NCBI GenBank assembly: GCA_032622095.1
Contig: CP136068.1
Coordinates: 149,929,365 to 149,993,364, forward strand
Reading direction: 5' to 3'
DNA: 64,000 nucleotides
Origin: Siphonodentalium dalli
Taxonomy: Eukaryota > Mollusca > Scaphopoda > Gadilida > Siphonodentaliidae
The position numbers and the translations under genes were made by a program. The notes beneath the pieces were generated by a model. It searched no databases and was not told where the DNA came from. It was given only the letters and a program-made list of their open reading frames with translations. The number at the start of each line of letters is the position of its first letter. The first letter of the stretch is position 1. Shown in pieces: positions 42,601 through 53,381 of this stretch.

Positions 42601-43304
42601 ATGAATCTCTACTCTGATATGCCTGTAGAGAACCAATCTCTACCAGAGCGCACCAGTCATACTTCCTTTCTGACTCCGGCTGGGTACTACTATAGTCTGT
42701 GGTTTCTATATTTAGTGCAGGTTTTTCCAGACAAAATGGCAAAACCTCGATCGACCAAAGTCAAATTTCCTATGTGCTTTGAGAACAATTTTCGCACTAA
42801 AAACTAATTGACGGAATGGAGAATTAGAGCGGTAGATTTGGTGATGATTTCACACGCCTGGCCTTAGCAAAATGGCAGCAAATTGGAACTCTTGTGTTTG
42901 ACTTGCCATGAATGTTGTCATCGATGTACATTTAGAATTTTGAGTTGATTAAATAATCGGAGAACCAAATCACACCGTTTCGCAATATAGTTCTTTGGTT
43001 CTTGAGGGACTTTCCAAACTTAAAGTACAAAATTATGTTTTATGTGCTTAATAAGGCCAACATATTGCTCTGTTCGCTTAGTATATATTTATATCGCGGA
43101 AGTCCACCAAATGTTGGTAAAATGTTGCTGGTAGCAGCAGTATTACCGATTCATCAAGGGAGGTAAACCCTGCATGGTGTTTGATAGAGCTCCACCAGTT
43201 CAAAACCTGAGAACTTTTTGAAGCTCTGACAGGGAATTTTATAACATTGAAAAAATACTGTAGGTAATAAATTTGTTAGTTAATACCTGATTACAGTAGG
43301 TTAA
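42601..43304. repeat. no gene; reversed fragment of repeat X at 43175-43252
   Basis: ctccaccagttcaaaacctg, agaactttttgaagctctga and cagggaattttataacattga are the reverse complement of the X end at about 44035-44110. The rest shows no feature. Confidence 0.5.
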
Positions 43305-43628
43305 CCCTTTACCCAACAGAACGGCCCTGTGCCAATGCATTCTCTTATATATGCAAGTCGACCATAGGTCGCCTCGCATATATAAGAGAATGCATTGGCT
43401 TAACACATTAAAAATTATAAAATTGTTAAAGAATGTAAGAAAATATGGTCGACTCGCATATATAAGAGAATGCATTGGCACAGGGCATAACTGTAACTAT
43501 CACAATGTGGTCAAGGAGCCGGTTCCAATGATATCCATATTTGTATGGTTGTATTGAGACAGACCGAAGATATTTTAGGCTGTTGAAGCTTTATTTGGCC
43601 GGTTTTGGCCGGTTTGTTGGGTAAAGGG
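43305..43628. mobile_element. family H TTAA element with hairpin module, copy H3
   Basis: TTAA (43301-43304) CCCTTTACCCAACAGAACGG ... TTTGTTGGGTAAAGGG TTAA (43629-43632). The first hairpin is complete; the second has lost part of its left half (aaatatggtcgactcgcat). The right interior is as in H1. Confidence 0.9.
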
Positions 43629-43635
43629 TTAAGGT

Positions 43636-44115
43636 CCCAGCTCGAGATTGCATAATTTAGGCGAATTTCGTTAGCTGATTTTGTTTTGCATCCCAATCAG
43701 GAAATTAATTCAATGTTTATTGTGAAATTGGCTCACAAAAGTCACCAAAATCATATAATTTAGAGCTGGGACAATCCCCTAGTGTGAAATACATTTTTAC
43801 GGAACAGGCATTAACTGAGAAATACAGTAATGCTCTAATTAATCGACTCCTTAAACACAGCAGAATTATGGGTAACTTTTCAGGATTTAGTCGGAAATAT
43901 GGCTTGTTGCCATTCATCTGGTGAGAGCTTTCCGATGAATGGCAACAAGCCATATTTCCGACTAAATCCTGAAAAGTTACCCATAATTCTGCTGTGTTTA
44001 AGGAGTCGATTAATTAGAGCATTACTGTATATTCCCTGCCTTGCTTGTTCAATGTTATAAACTTCCCTGTCAGAACAAGTCAGAACTTCAAAAAGTTCCC
44101 ATGTTTTGAATGGGT
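43636..44115. repeat. dispersed repeat X, copy X2, with nested A16
   Basis: Same words as X1 (25270-25566). It includes GTCCCAGCTCGAGATTGCAT near the left and AGAGCTGGGACAATCCCC, a possible inverted pair. Confidence 0.7.
43825..44026. mobile_element. family A palindromic MITE, copy A16
   Basis: Subtype CTCTAATT / AATTAGAG with TTAAACAC in both arms. The left tip lost about 11 bp (CATTCATCTGGTGAGAG). TA at 43823-43824 and 44027-44028. X1 has gaaatatattccctgcc where X2 has gaaaTA-[A16]-TAtattccctgcc, which proves the TA duplication. Confidence 0.93.
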
Positions 44116-45117
44116 GCAATATGATCTGCAGGCATATATAGATCAGTAAACTGAAATACTATCTATAATTTTCCCATATCAAATATAAGGTAGACTAGCT
44201 GACTTTGGTCATATATATGACACACCAAAATAGAAGTCATGAAGGCGAACTCAGGGCAACCCTCTAGCATTTAGACTGATTTGCTTTATAATTTGGATTC
44301 GGAAATGGTACCAGCATCTGGGTGGAGAATGATGGATAAATGTCTGCTTTTTGCATATGTCTCTCCGTGATTAATTCAATAACCAATGAAGATTGCTCCG
44401 GGCAGGCTGGGGCACTCCAATGAATCAAATTATCGGTGGCACTGAAAGTAGTAAATCTGATTAGTACTAATGTGTTAAAATTGAATTGAGTGGGAGGAAA
44501 AAAATCCCTAAATCCTTGAAATTCTATACAATTACATTAAAGTTGCCTTTACCATTTGCCACTCTGAGTTGTTGATCAGCCATCAATGGCAGCAGACACA
44601 TTGGCATTGTCGTTAAAGTGACGTGAAACACTCCGGTTGGGTGATCAAAAGAAATTGAGAATAATCTTGCTCAAAGTGGTTATTTTTTATGAATATTACA
44701 TGTAATCCAAATTGACAAATACAGTACCAAAACCTACTTGTTCAAGTTTTTCTATCCATACTATATTATACAGTAGTTCACACACCACAATAAATGTGTA
44801 GTGTGTCACTGAGTTGGTTACAATTGCTTATGAATAGAAAATAAATTCTTATCACATTTCACTCTGACTTAAGATTTTAACAAATAGTGGGGGCAGGGGT
44901 GAAGGACACAGTTTGAAGGGCAAGGGGGGGGGCATAACATTCAGAAGGGGACTTTTTAATGTCAATTATGCTTTTGTACAAGCACCAGTCAAGGTCAAGA
45001 GGGGATGGGGCCCCTTCATGCCCCGGGCCTGCCCCTGATTGGGTGTATAAAGTGAATGATTATATTAATCACCAAGAACTGTGTTCCTTATACATGCAAT
45101 ACATAAATGCCACACAC
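44116..45117. other. no gene; family E fragment at 44611-44717
   Basis: 44611-44717 reads GTTAAAGTGACGTGAAACAC, CGGTTGGGTGATCAAA and AGAATAATCTTGCTCAAAGT, a left arm of family E. 44225-44370 is related to 35400-35475. G-rich low-complexity stretches lie at 44890-45020. Confidence 0.5.
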
Positions 45118-45121
45118 TTAA

Positions 45122-45513
45122 CTCTTTGATTGCCACAGGCCGATCTCATCGGCCCTAATTTACGGTTTGTAAAATTTTGGGTATGCTTAAGCATGCTATA
45201 GCGAATTTAAAAACAAACTGAATAAAACCTTAGGGACATGTTATAACTCAAAACTATCACCAAGTGTTCATAGTGATAATTTTGATGCCCATGAAAAATG
45301 TAAGATTCCCTGGCACTAAATTCTGTTAAAGAATATAAGAAAAAATTATTAAAATTGTAAAAAATAATAACAAATGATGAAAATTTGTTAGGCCAATGCA
45401 TTCTCTTATATATGCGAGGCGACCTATGGTCGACTCGCATATATAAGAGAATGCATTGGCACAGGGTACTAGTATATGGGTTGATACAAAAATCAGACCT
45501 GTCACTCAAAGGG
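45122..45513. mobile_element. family I TTAA element with hairpin, copy I2
   Basis: TTAA (45118-45121) CTCTTTGATTGCCACAGGCC ... GACCTGTCACTCAAAGGG TTAA (45514-45517). The hairpin is retained near the right end only (GGCCAATGC...GGCACAGGGTA), opposite to I1. 392 bp. Confidence 0.85.
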
Positions 45514-45532
45514 TTAAAGTTAACTGCTATAT

Positions 45533-45786
45533 TTAACCCTTCCATGACTGGAGCTTCCTGAAAATCCTGTGCCAATGCATTCTCTTACATATGCAAGTCT
45601 CCCATACAGAGCTTTGCATATATAAGAGAATACATTGGCCTAACAATATTTACCTTGACTTTTTAAGCCAGTGATTTATCTAATATATGTGAGGCTCCCT
45701 ATGGGCGACTCACATATATAAGAGAATACACTGGCACATGGTCTTTAATGCTGCAACAGCTCAACCCCCAATCATGAAAGGGTTAA
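45533..45786. mobile_element. family C TTAA MITE, copy C8
   Basis: TTAA-CCCTTCCATGACTGGAGC ... CCCAATCATGAAAGGG-TTAA (45533-45536, 45783-45786). Both hairpins are present with some decay. Only 15 bp from I2. Confidence 0.88.
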
Positions 45787-45899
45787 ACCAGGGTCTGTGT
45801 AGGTCCAACTAAAGTTCTAAACATTCCACATCCTGACATAGCTCAGGCTTGGAAACCCCTTAAGCTCAATGCTAGATTTAAACCAGGGTTGACAGTCTA

Positions 45900-46155
45900 T
45901 TAACCCGTTCATGACTGGAGCTAGCTGCACTTGTGCCGCATTAAATATCATGTGCCAGTGCATTCTCTTACATATGTGAGTCTCCCATAGGGAACCTCAC
46001 TTATATAAGAGAATGCAATGTCTTACAAGGCCAGGGTAAATATTGTTAGGCCAATATGTGAGGCTCCCTATAGACTTACACATACTAGTACAAGAGAATG
46101 CATTGGCACAGGGTTTTCACAAAATTTCAGGAAACTCCAGTCATGAAAGGGTTGA
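45900..46155. mobile_element. family C MITE, copy C9
   Basis: TTAA-CCCGTTCATGACTGGAGC ... CTCCAGTCATGAAAGGG-TTGA. The flanks repeat gctagatttaaaccagggt on both sides (45871 and 46161), showing a local duplication around the insertion. Confidence 0.82.
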
Positions 46156-46610
46156 ATCTCACTGCTAGATTTAAACCAGGGTCTGGACAGCCTATTAAAA
46201 ATCCACTGGAGGCCGCCCCCAACCAGTATTCAGTTCACCAAAATGTAACCACAAGTTCACAGCTCTGCCAGACACATGGCATGCAAAACATTTATATAAT
46301 TGATAAATGTCATCATCTATCTGTTTAATGGTTATCACTGAGTGAAGAAGAGTTAATTTTAAACAGATTTCACAAACTTTGCCCCTGAATTGATATGTCT
46401 GGTTTATGCCAGAAAAAATGGTACACACTGGTACACATCAATTTTATAAACACCAATTGATAGAAATGAAACACATGCGCTTATTACTCATAACCTGTTC
46501 ACTCCTGGGTGCCTTCCAATTCTGGGGCCAATACTATAGACACTTCTACACATGTAATTTGTATTAGTATAATCCACAAGACAACCTGTCCCATGTGCTT
46601 TGTTATTTGG
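46156..46610. other. no gene recognised
   Basis: Apart from the flank repeat shared with 45865-45900 (aatgctagatttaaaccagg / cactgctagatttaaaccagg), nothing is identified. Confidence 0.4.
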
Positions 46611-46654
46611 GACCAGCCTAAAGGTTTCAAATTGGGAAAAGTCACTTCTCTATA

Positions 46655-46867
46655 CAGTAATGCCCTAAGTAATCGACTCCTTAACCACAGCAGAATTATG
46701 GGTAACTTTTAAGGATTGAGTCGAAAATATGGCTTGTTGCCATTCATCGGAAAGCTCTCAGTAAGAGCTTTCCGATGAATGGCAACAAGCCATATTTCCG
46801 ACTAAATCCTGAAAAGTTAACCATTATTCTGCTGGGGTTAAAGAGTCGATTACTTAGGGCATTACTG
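46655..46867. mobile_element. family A palindromic MITE, copy A17
   Basis: 213 bp, subtype CCCTAAGT / ACTTAGGG, centre CTCTCAGTAAGAG, TA at 46653-46654 and 46868-46869. Nested in L2. Confidence 0.9.
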
Positions 46868-47173
46868 TAGTTGGCTATTAGGGTGAAATGGACTGTTATC
46901 AGGTAGAATACATAAAGGCTGAAGTTCAATTGACACCCTAACATCACTCTTCAATGATTTATTGCAACACAAGAGTCATTATATAAAACTATTAGTGAGT
47001 AATAGTAATAGTGAGTAAGAACACCATTATAATCAGTAAATACTTGTATACTTTGGATATTTTTGTTGGGACATATATAATACTGTTATGAGAGAGGTCA
47101 TTTCTCTCTGGGACAAAAATAGGGAGAAGAGGCACATATTAGGGAGAAGATGTCTTGTTAAAGTTCTTGTTAA

Positions 47174-47480
47174 AACACAGACTCGACAGCTATGCAAGTG
47201 AGTCTGGGGTTATTGGGGGGAATATCTATTACCACCAGCAAGAGATAGCTCTGTGTGGCTAAAAATAATTTCTGCATTGAAATTATGCAGTGTGACAGTA
47301 TGACAGACAATATTTAAGCAATATTTTTAGCAATGTGACGAATCTACCACAGTAAAGGCATTCTAACAATCACCTGATATGATACATCGCTTTTCGGATG
47401 ATGGTGTGATTGGGTGAGACTGAAGTAATTATGCTGGTAGAAATCACCCCCAATTACCCCATAGATGTGGAGTCTGTGTT
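47174..47480. mobile_element. inverted-repeat element V, possibly TTAA-flanked
   Basis: TTAA-AACACAGACTC at 47170 and GAGTCTGTGTT-TTAA ending 47484, with further inverted pairing (GGGGTTATTGGGGG / CACCCCCAATTACCCC). TTAA is self-complementary and may simply extend the inverted repeat. Confidence 0.5.
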
Positions 47481-47506
47481 TTAACCAGAACTGGCTCTAG
47501 GCTGGT

Positions 47507-48423
47507 CCCCATTTCTTATGATGGGATACTTCATCTTTGCACAATACTGCCATAACTCTGGTGAAATTGGCCGGCCGAACCTGAATTTGAACTTGACCTG
47601 TTTTTTGTGCAATAAGTAAACCCACTTAACAAGTTTAATTCCATTCAGTTGAGACTATCTTATGAAGCTATCATCGGGAAACCAAAGTGAACGGACGGAC
47701 AGACGCCCATACCTTTGGTCTTTCAGTGGTCTTTATTTTGTTGTTTTTGACAGGTTTGACCACTTAAGACTACCACTTAGCTCCTAAATTAAATGGGATA
47801 ATGGGCATTAGGTGGTCGATCATGTCAAACTTTCTTTTGTCTTAGGCTCCTCCCGTGACCACCTAAGGCTCAAATGTGCACCCGGACAGACAAGATGGAT
47901 GGACAGATAGACAGACGGATGGATGGACAGACGGATGGATGGACAGATAGTATAATATGTCCCGTTTATAATGGGCATATAAAAACAGAAACAAAATATC
48001 ATTCTCCAGTATACACTTCCCAGCTCAACATATTATTTTATCCACAAGAAAATGGTTAAAATTTGGCAGAAAAAAACTCTTGCAACAATGAATAGGTACA
48101 TCATACAGTAATTTTTTGTACTTTCCATCACTGCATTCTGGAATGCATGATTTTTATCTCCCAGCAATTGCACTCTGCATATGACACATGAATGGAGTAC
48201 ACATGTACTGCCTCATGTTTGTTATTTTACAACTGGTTGTGTGGTGCCATCATGGCTGGTAATGATTTGTTTGACAACTAATTAAACACGGGAGTAATTG
48301 CATACATCCACAAAAACTGTTATTACTCCCCATGTAAGTTATGTGACAGATAATGACTTTCCTTTGATATCTTCAAGACAATTAACCACAAATGGCAGAC
48401 ACACTACTGTAAAAGTACATTTA
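47507..48423. repeat. no gene; M-type block and GGTGGTC repeat
   Basis: 47540-47720 is an M-type block (ccataactctggtgaaattgg, gaacggacggacagacgccc). 47805-47890 (aggtggtcgatcatgtcaaac, ttctttt..cttaggct, gaccacctaaggctcaaatg) matches 55077-55160 and 56887-56970 and is an imperfect inverted repeat GGTGGTC...GACCACC. A (GGATGGACAGAC)n run follows to 47950. Confidence 0.65.
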
Positions 48424-48489
48424 CAGTAATTCTCTAAATAATCGACTCCTTAACCACAGCAGAATTATGAGTAATTTTTCAGGGATTTA
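48424..48489. mobile_element. family A left-end fragment, copy A18
   Basis: CAGTAATTCTCTAAATAATC after TA, continuing to AATTTTTCAGGGATTTA. The rest is lost. Confidence 0.75.
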
Positions 48490-49458
48490 TTTTTTTTATG
48501 TCCACAAATTCCAAACAAATACTGATACAAGAGTGATGCCCAAAACTTAAGCCTAAAAATTAATAAAACAATATCAAAAAAATAAACAAAATTGATAATG
48601 AATTATAAAATGAGAGTAACTTGCAATTACTAGTAGCTGCTGAGGTAAAAGAAAAACAGGCGGAGGTGGGGAGGGGGTGATAAACCTTGATGAACAATAA
48701 TGCATCTGTCAAAAAAAAACATGCTTCCTTCTCTACAATCATAGAACTGAGTCACATAGTCATATTGAATGATAAAATGAGACTAACTGGCCACTACATA
48801 TTACGGTAAGAAAAATTAAGGTGGGGGTGTGGGGGAAGAAGATCAGGACAGGGGGGAGAAAAACTACATGTAGGTAAAATCAGGGGGAAGATGAGCAGGG
48901 GGAGATGTCGTTACACACCGGTACCTACAGTATGCCGTAGCTGACTATAACCTAAATTTTCAGGCATGGGCACTGCAGCCCAAACCAAATATTTAATTAT
49001 CTTTGGTCTTCGACAATAATCCATACAATGGATCCTGTATAAAGTCCATCTATTACAGAAAACACATCTGAATATACAGGAATTTATGATGATTATCCCG
49101 CTAATAAGCATCAAATATATGATATACAGGGGCCGGCTTCTGAGGCATGAAATTTTATGGCATTAATTCAAGCCTGAGAATAATTAGTGTCTTTAAAACT
49201 GTATAAGGCCTGACAGATTGCAGTCAATTCTTGGACAGTTCCAGTGATATTCCCCCATAAATACTGGTTGAGAAAGGAATTATGGAGCACCCGGAGTACA
49301 CTATTGTGCAAATTATCAGAAATCCTGGGGATGCTGCTCACGCATGAGTAACTGAGATGAATGAATATACAGCATTGGAAGTACATTAGCAAGACTCATC
49401 TGACAGGCTGCTGAATGCTGCTCTCATCCAGAGAATCAATGTAAGGATATCCATGGCA
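48490..49458. other. no gene recognised
   Basis: Contains G/A-rich low-complexity text at 48655-48910. Frames are short and unremarkable. Confidence 0.4.
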
Positions 49459-50376
49459 ATTTACTTTTGCCAAATAATTTGCCAATTGAAAATATTTTTT
49501 GCCATATTATATTAGAATTTGCAAAAATGTTATCCCTGGTAGTATCATTTTCTGCAACCTTGATTGAGTTTAATTTTTTGATACTCGCGGTTTAAATGAC
49601 GTTTGATATCGATAGGAAAGCAGTTAGTTAATAATTAAACTCGCATCTCTATTGTGGTTTATCATACAATAATAAGCCAATCACCGAACAATACAATGGT
49701 AGAAGGGTTTCTCCATCACAAAGGCAGATCACAGGAGGATTAGTGATCCCTCCAACAATCAGTACTAATGCTATGAGCAGGGGCGCCGGAAGCATCCAAG
49801 GGCAGGGGGCAGAGCCTACAAAAAGGGCACTTTTCCGCAAAAAACAGCATTTTCTCCGCAAACTTGGGAAAATAACCATAAATTCATTGTGGCAAAAATC
49901 CCTATTTTAACGGTATTTGTTGGTTTTTATGGCCGTTTTGTGATAAAATTGACAAAAAATTAATATTCCTTGTGACATTGGTGGTATATGGACCAAAAAA
50001 GTTACATTTTGCTATAAAAACACAAGATTAAACACACAAAAAGCATTTTCTGTCTCCAGAAAAAGGGCAAGTCCTGCCCCCGCTCGCCCCCCCTTGGTCA
50101 AGGGCAGGGGGGTCAGCTGCCCCCCTCTTCCGGCGCCCCTGGCTATGAGATTAACTGAATCTTAATAGAGGTGTTAACTTTCCCTAAGCCTTATAATACA
50201 CCACTAATATAATTATATTGTAACAATTTCCTGATATTAATGGTATTGATTGACCAATATTTTTCAAATTGCTTGAGGAATTAAAAAGTGACTTGCCAAA
50301 ACTTTTGCCAAATGAAAATATTTTTTGCCAAATGTGAATTATTTTTGCCATTGGCAAATTTGGCAAGTGGCATCCT
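49459..50376. mobile_element. family Q hAT-like element, ends eroded, with nested R, copy Q2
   Basis: CAATTTACTTTTGCCAAATA on the left and GGCAAATTTGGCAAGTGGCA on the right match Q1 inside its TIR. The outer 15 bp are lost on both sides. The interior matches Q1 (cagttagtta, ttgtggtttatcata, aagccaatcac.gaacaatac), interrupted by R. Confidence 0.8.
49778..50141. mobile_element. hAT-like MITE R, nested in Q2
   Basis: CAGGGGCGCCGGAAG ... CTTCCGGCGCCCCTG with an exact 8-bp TSD GCTATGAG (49770-49777, 50142-50149). 364 bp. Inner inverted blocks GGGCAGGGGGCAG and CTGCCCCCCT. CAGGG ends and the 8-bp TSD are the hAT pattern. Confidence 0.9.
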
Positions 50377-50450
50377 GTAGCAACAAGTGCTTCTTATTCA
50401 ACATATATTTTTTCTATATATTTCCAAGAAGGTCATTTTAACCCATAGGT

Positions 50451-50664
50451 TTAACCGTTTCATCACAGGAGCTGCAAGTCTCCCACAGGGAGCCTTGCAT
50501 ATATAAGAGAATGCACTGGCTTACAAGGTCAAGGTAAATATTTATAGGCCAATGTGTTCTCTTTAATATGCGAGGCTTCCTTTGGGAGACTCGCATATAT
50601 AATAGAATGCATTAGCACAAGGTTTTTGCAAAATTTCAGTGAGCTCCTGTCTTGGAAGGGTTAA
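50451..50664. mobile_element. family C MITE, copy C10
   Basis: TTAA-CCGTTTCATCACAGGAGC ... GCTCCTGTCTTGGAAGGG-TTAA. The first hairpin lost its left half; the second is diverged. Confidence 0.8.
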
Positions 50665-51472
50665 ACATATTTTATTGTAAATCAAATTTTACAAAAGGAT
50701 TGGGACACAAGTTACAGAACTTAGATATTTTCCCTTTCCTGAATTGAAATATAAAAAATTTATAAATTCATAAAATTTTAACTAAATTAGGAAACAATGG
50801 TTTCTCACATGTTAACAATACATCTTTTTATAAATATACCGGTACATCCCCTTTCTGGTCCATGATAGCCCCTCCCTCCCATATCACACATCCTCAAAGA
50901 TTTCGACTATTTGTAACCCAATCATCACTGCCTGCCTGCATTATAATGCCATATTACCATGGGCTCCTAAGCTATAGTTTAGTAGCATGTTTTTCAACTT
51001 TTAGTTCCATATTAAGTTTAAAAGGATATTTTATGAATAATGAAAAATTGAACACTACATTTTCACACACATTCTAACCTATATTAACATGCACCCGCCC
51101 AGATGTAAGGCTTCCCTGATGTAGCGAAGATATATAAAAGTGACTAGCATGTCATAAATATACCGGTAGATTTGTTTGAAATTCATAACACCTTCTGAAA
51201 TTCAAATTTATTCAGAAATTGCTTCGGAAAGCCATGAAACTGACAAGAATTATGTGATAAAATGCGAAAAAGATTTCTGCTGAAAGATAATGAAGCAGAA
51301 TTTTAAGAGACAGCTTACAATTGTAATGAGTTCATTCTGATTGCAGATATGAAGTTTTATCTGATTGAACTCCCATAATTTATTCAGGAAAGAGTTCTGG
51401 AAACCACAGAAACAAGACAATTATTCTGGGCAAAAATGTGGAAATATTTTGTTGAAAGAACTCCCAGCCAAG
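50665..51472. other. no gene recognised
   Basis: AT-rich, no element seen. Frames are under 75 codons without motifs. Confidence 0.4.
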
Positions 51473-51726
51473 CAAGCCTTGAAATAGTGTGTCTGTCATT
51501 TGCAGAATGAGGTTCCCAGAGGGTGAATTTAGTGATGCTACCCCGCATAGCGGGCTAGCATCACCAAATTCACCCTCTGGGAACCTCATTCTGCTGAGGT
51601 GTAAGCAGAATGAGGTCCCCAGAGGGTGAATTTGGTGATGCTAGCCCACTATGCGGGGTAGCATCACTAAATTCACCCTCTGGGAACCTCATTCTCCAAA
51701 TGACAGACACACTATTTCAAGGCTTG
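51473..51726. mobile_element. family B double-palindrome MITE, copy B10
   Basis: CAAGCCTTGAAATAG ... CTATTTCAAGGCTTG, 254 bp, the same architecture as B5 and B14. Abuts B11 directly; no TSD is visible at this junction. Confidence 0.9.
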
Positions 51727-52054
51727 AATTTAGAGTGTCTGTCATTTGCAGAACGAGCTCCCCAGAGGGTGAATTTAGTGATGCTATCCCACATATCGGG
51801 CATCACCAAATTCACCCTCTGGGAACCTCATTCCCCTTGAGCCTTATCTTCTGGGAAGTAGCTATGGTCTCAAATTAACATTGTTGTTTAGTTACTTTTT
51901 CCCTTCTGTTGAGTTTCTGTATCCCGTAATTTGCAGAAGATAAAATGCATAATTGAGGCGACTAATGGGTGAACATTATTACAAACTTTAACAGAGGAAC
52001 TTCAATCTGATCCTAGGTCTCCCATAGCAGTTGAGGTCTAAGCAGAATGAGGTC
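51727..52054. mobile_element. family B long-form MITE, right end missing, copy B11
   Basis: Starts TTTAGAGTGTCTGTCATTTG, with the left palindrome (centre CCCACATATCGGG), the complete central segment and GTCTAAGCAGAATGAGG. It is cut off by a family D fragment (tttgttgaactttttatctg). Confidence 0.8.
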
Positions 52055-52192
52055 ATTTGTTGAACTTTTTATCTGAACATTTCTTTCCAATGAATTTAAT
52101 ATATGAATTATATTATCTTTTTGCAAGTCTGTCAGCTGCTTTTATTACCTGAATACCCCTCCATGCACTTAGAGGTTAATTAGAGTAATGCC
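52055..52192. mobile_element. family D internal fragment
   Basis: gttgaactttttatctgaaca, tctgtcagctgcttttatta and cctgaatacccctcca match the D1 interior. Neither end is present. Confidence 0.55.
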
Positions 52193-52396
52193 CTAATTAA
52201 TCGACTGCTTAACCACAGCAGAATTATGGGTAACTTTTCAGGATTTAGTCGGAAATATGGCTTGTTGCCATTCATCGGAAAGCTCTCCCCCGAGAGCTTT
52301 CCGATGAATGGCAACAAGCCATATTTCCGACTAAATCCTGAAAAGTTACCCATAATTATGCTGTGGTTAAGCAGTTGATTAAATAGGGCATTACTG
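52193..52396. mobile_element. family A palindromic MITE, copy A19
   Basis: GAGTAATGCCCTAATTAATC (first C changed to G) ... ATAGGGCATTACTG, TA on both sides, centre CTCTCCCCCGAGAG. Confidence 0.88.
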
Positions 52397-52618
52397 TAGC
52401 TGACTGTGAAAGAGCTAGACCAGATTAATTTGTGGCTTTGTCTGCAACACTGATACAGTCAAATTAATTCTGTGATTTGGTGACTGATATACTTGTACTA
52501 AATTTCTTACCTTTAGCAAGTCCACTTGGAATTTCGCTTAAAAAAATTCCTTTGCATATCTTTCACCCATAGTCGTTCATGATCATACTAGAACCAACAA
52601 TAGAGAACTCCAAAGTTG

Positions 52619-52888
52619 CTAACCCTTGCATGACTGGAACTTCCTGACATTTTGCAAAAACGCTGCGCCAATGCATTCTCTTATACATGACTACATGTAT
52701 ATGAGATTAGGGAGCCTCACATATATAAGAGAATACATTGGCCTAAAAATATTAATCTTGACCTTGTAAGCCAGTGCATGCTCTAATATATGTGAGGCTC
52801 CCTATGGGAGACTTGTATATGTAAGATAATGTACTAGCACAGAATCTTTAATGCTGCACCAGCACAGCTCCATTCATGAAAGGGTTAA
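52619..52888. mobile_element. family C MITE, copy C11
   Basis: CTAA-CCCTTGCATGACTGGAAC ... CTCCATTCATGAAAGGG-TTAA (52885-52888). Both hairpins are diverged (aagataatgtactagcacag). The second loop is CTCCCTATGGGAG. Confidence 0.82.
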
Positions 52889-52914
52889 GGACAGACTGAG
52901 CCCATTGCTATATA

Positions 52915-53126
52915 CAGTAATGCCCTAAATAATCGACTCCTTAACCACAGCAGAATTATGGGTAGTTTTTCAGGATTAGTCGGAAATATGGCTTGTTGCC
53001 ATTCATCGGAAAGCTTTCACTGAGAGCTTTCCGATGAATGGCAACAAGCCATATTTCCGACTAAATCCTGAAAAATTACCCATAATTCTGCTGTGGTTAA
53101 GGAGTCGATTATTTATGGCATTACTG
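52915..53126. mobile_element. family A palindromic MITE, copy A20
   Basis: 212 bp, TA-flanked (52913-52914, 53127-53128), subtype CCCTAAAT with TTTTTCAG / CTGAAAAA, centre CTTTCACTGAGAG. Confidence 0.9.
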
Positions 53127-53381
53127 TACCCGGCCAAACTTTGTCTGCAGGGAATAGCATCATAACAATAAACCTCAAGTTCTCAACTGCTCCAGTATCT
53201 TACCATATGTCCCACTTATTGTAAATACCATCATGCAGGTAATTCTCCTCAAGGCCATTGGTGTAACCCTATTACCTCAATATAAACTACAGATAATTGC
53301 GGAGGAAGTGAAGTTATACTTTGGTAAACTAGGCAGGAACAGTGGAACACAAAGGAAGCTGATATCAAAAGAAACATATGC

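Larger units (their letters stand above)
46611..47506. mobile_element. candidate L-type hAT-like element, copy L2, old, with nested A17
   Basis: GGGACCAGCCTAAAGG on the left and CTCTAGGCTGGTCCCC on the right form an imperfect TIR close to that of L1 (CAGGGACCAGCCTAGA). Inner text has gagaagaggcacatattaggg. No TSD is readable. The boundary call is tentative. Confidence 0.5.

Noticed and set aside
51610-51840. Frames with peptide RSPEGEFGDASPLCG, seen many times
   Set aside because: They are translations of the family B palindrome arms, occur on both strands at every copy, and do not extend into longer proteins.
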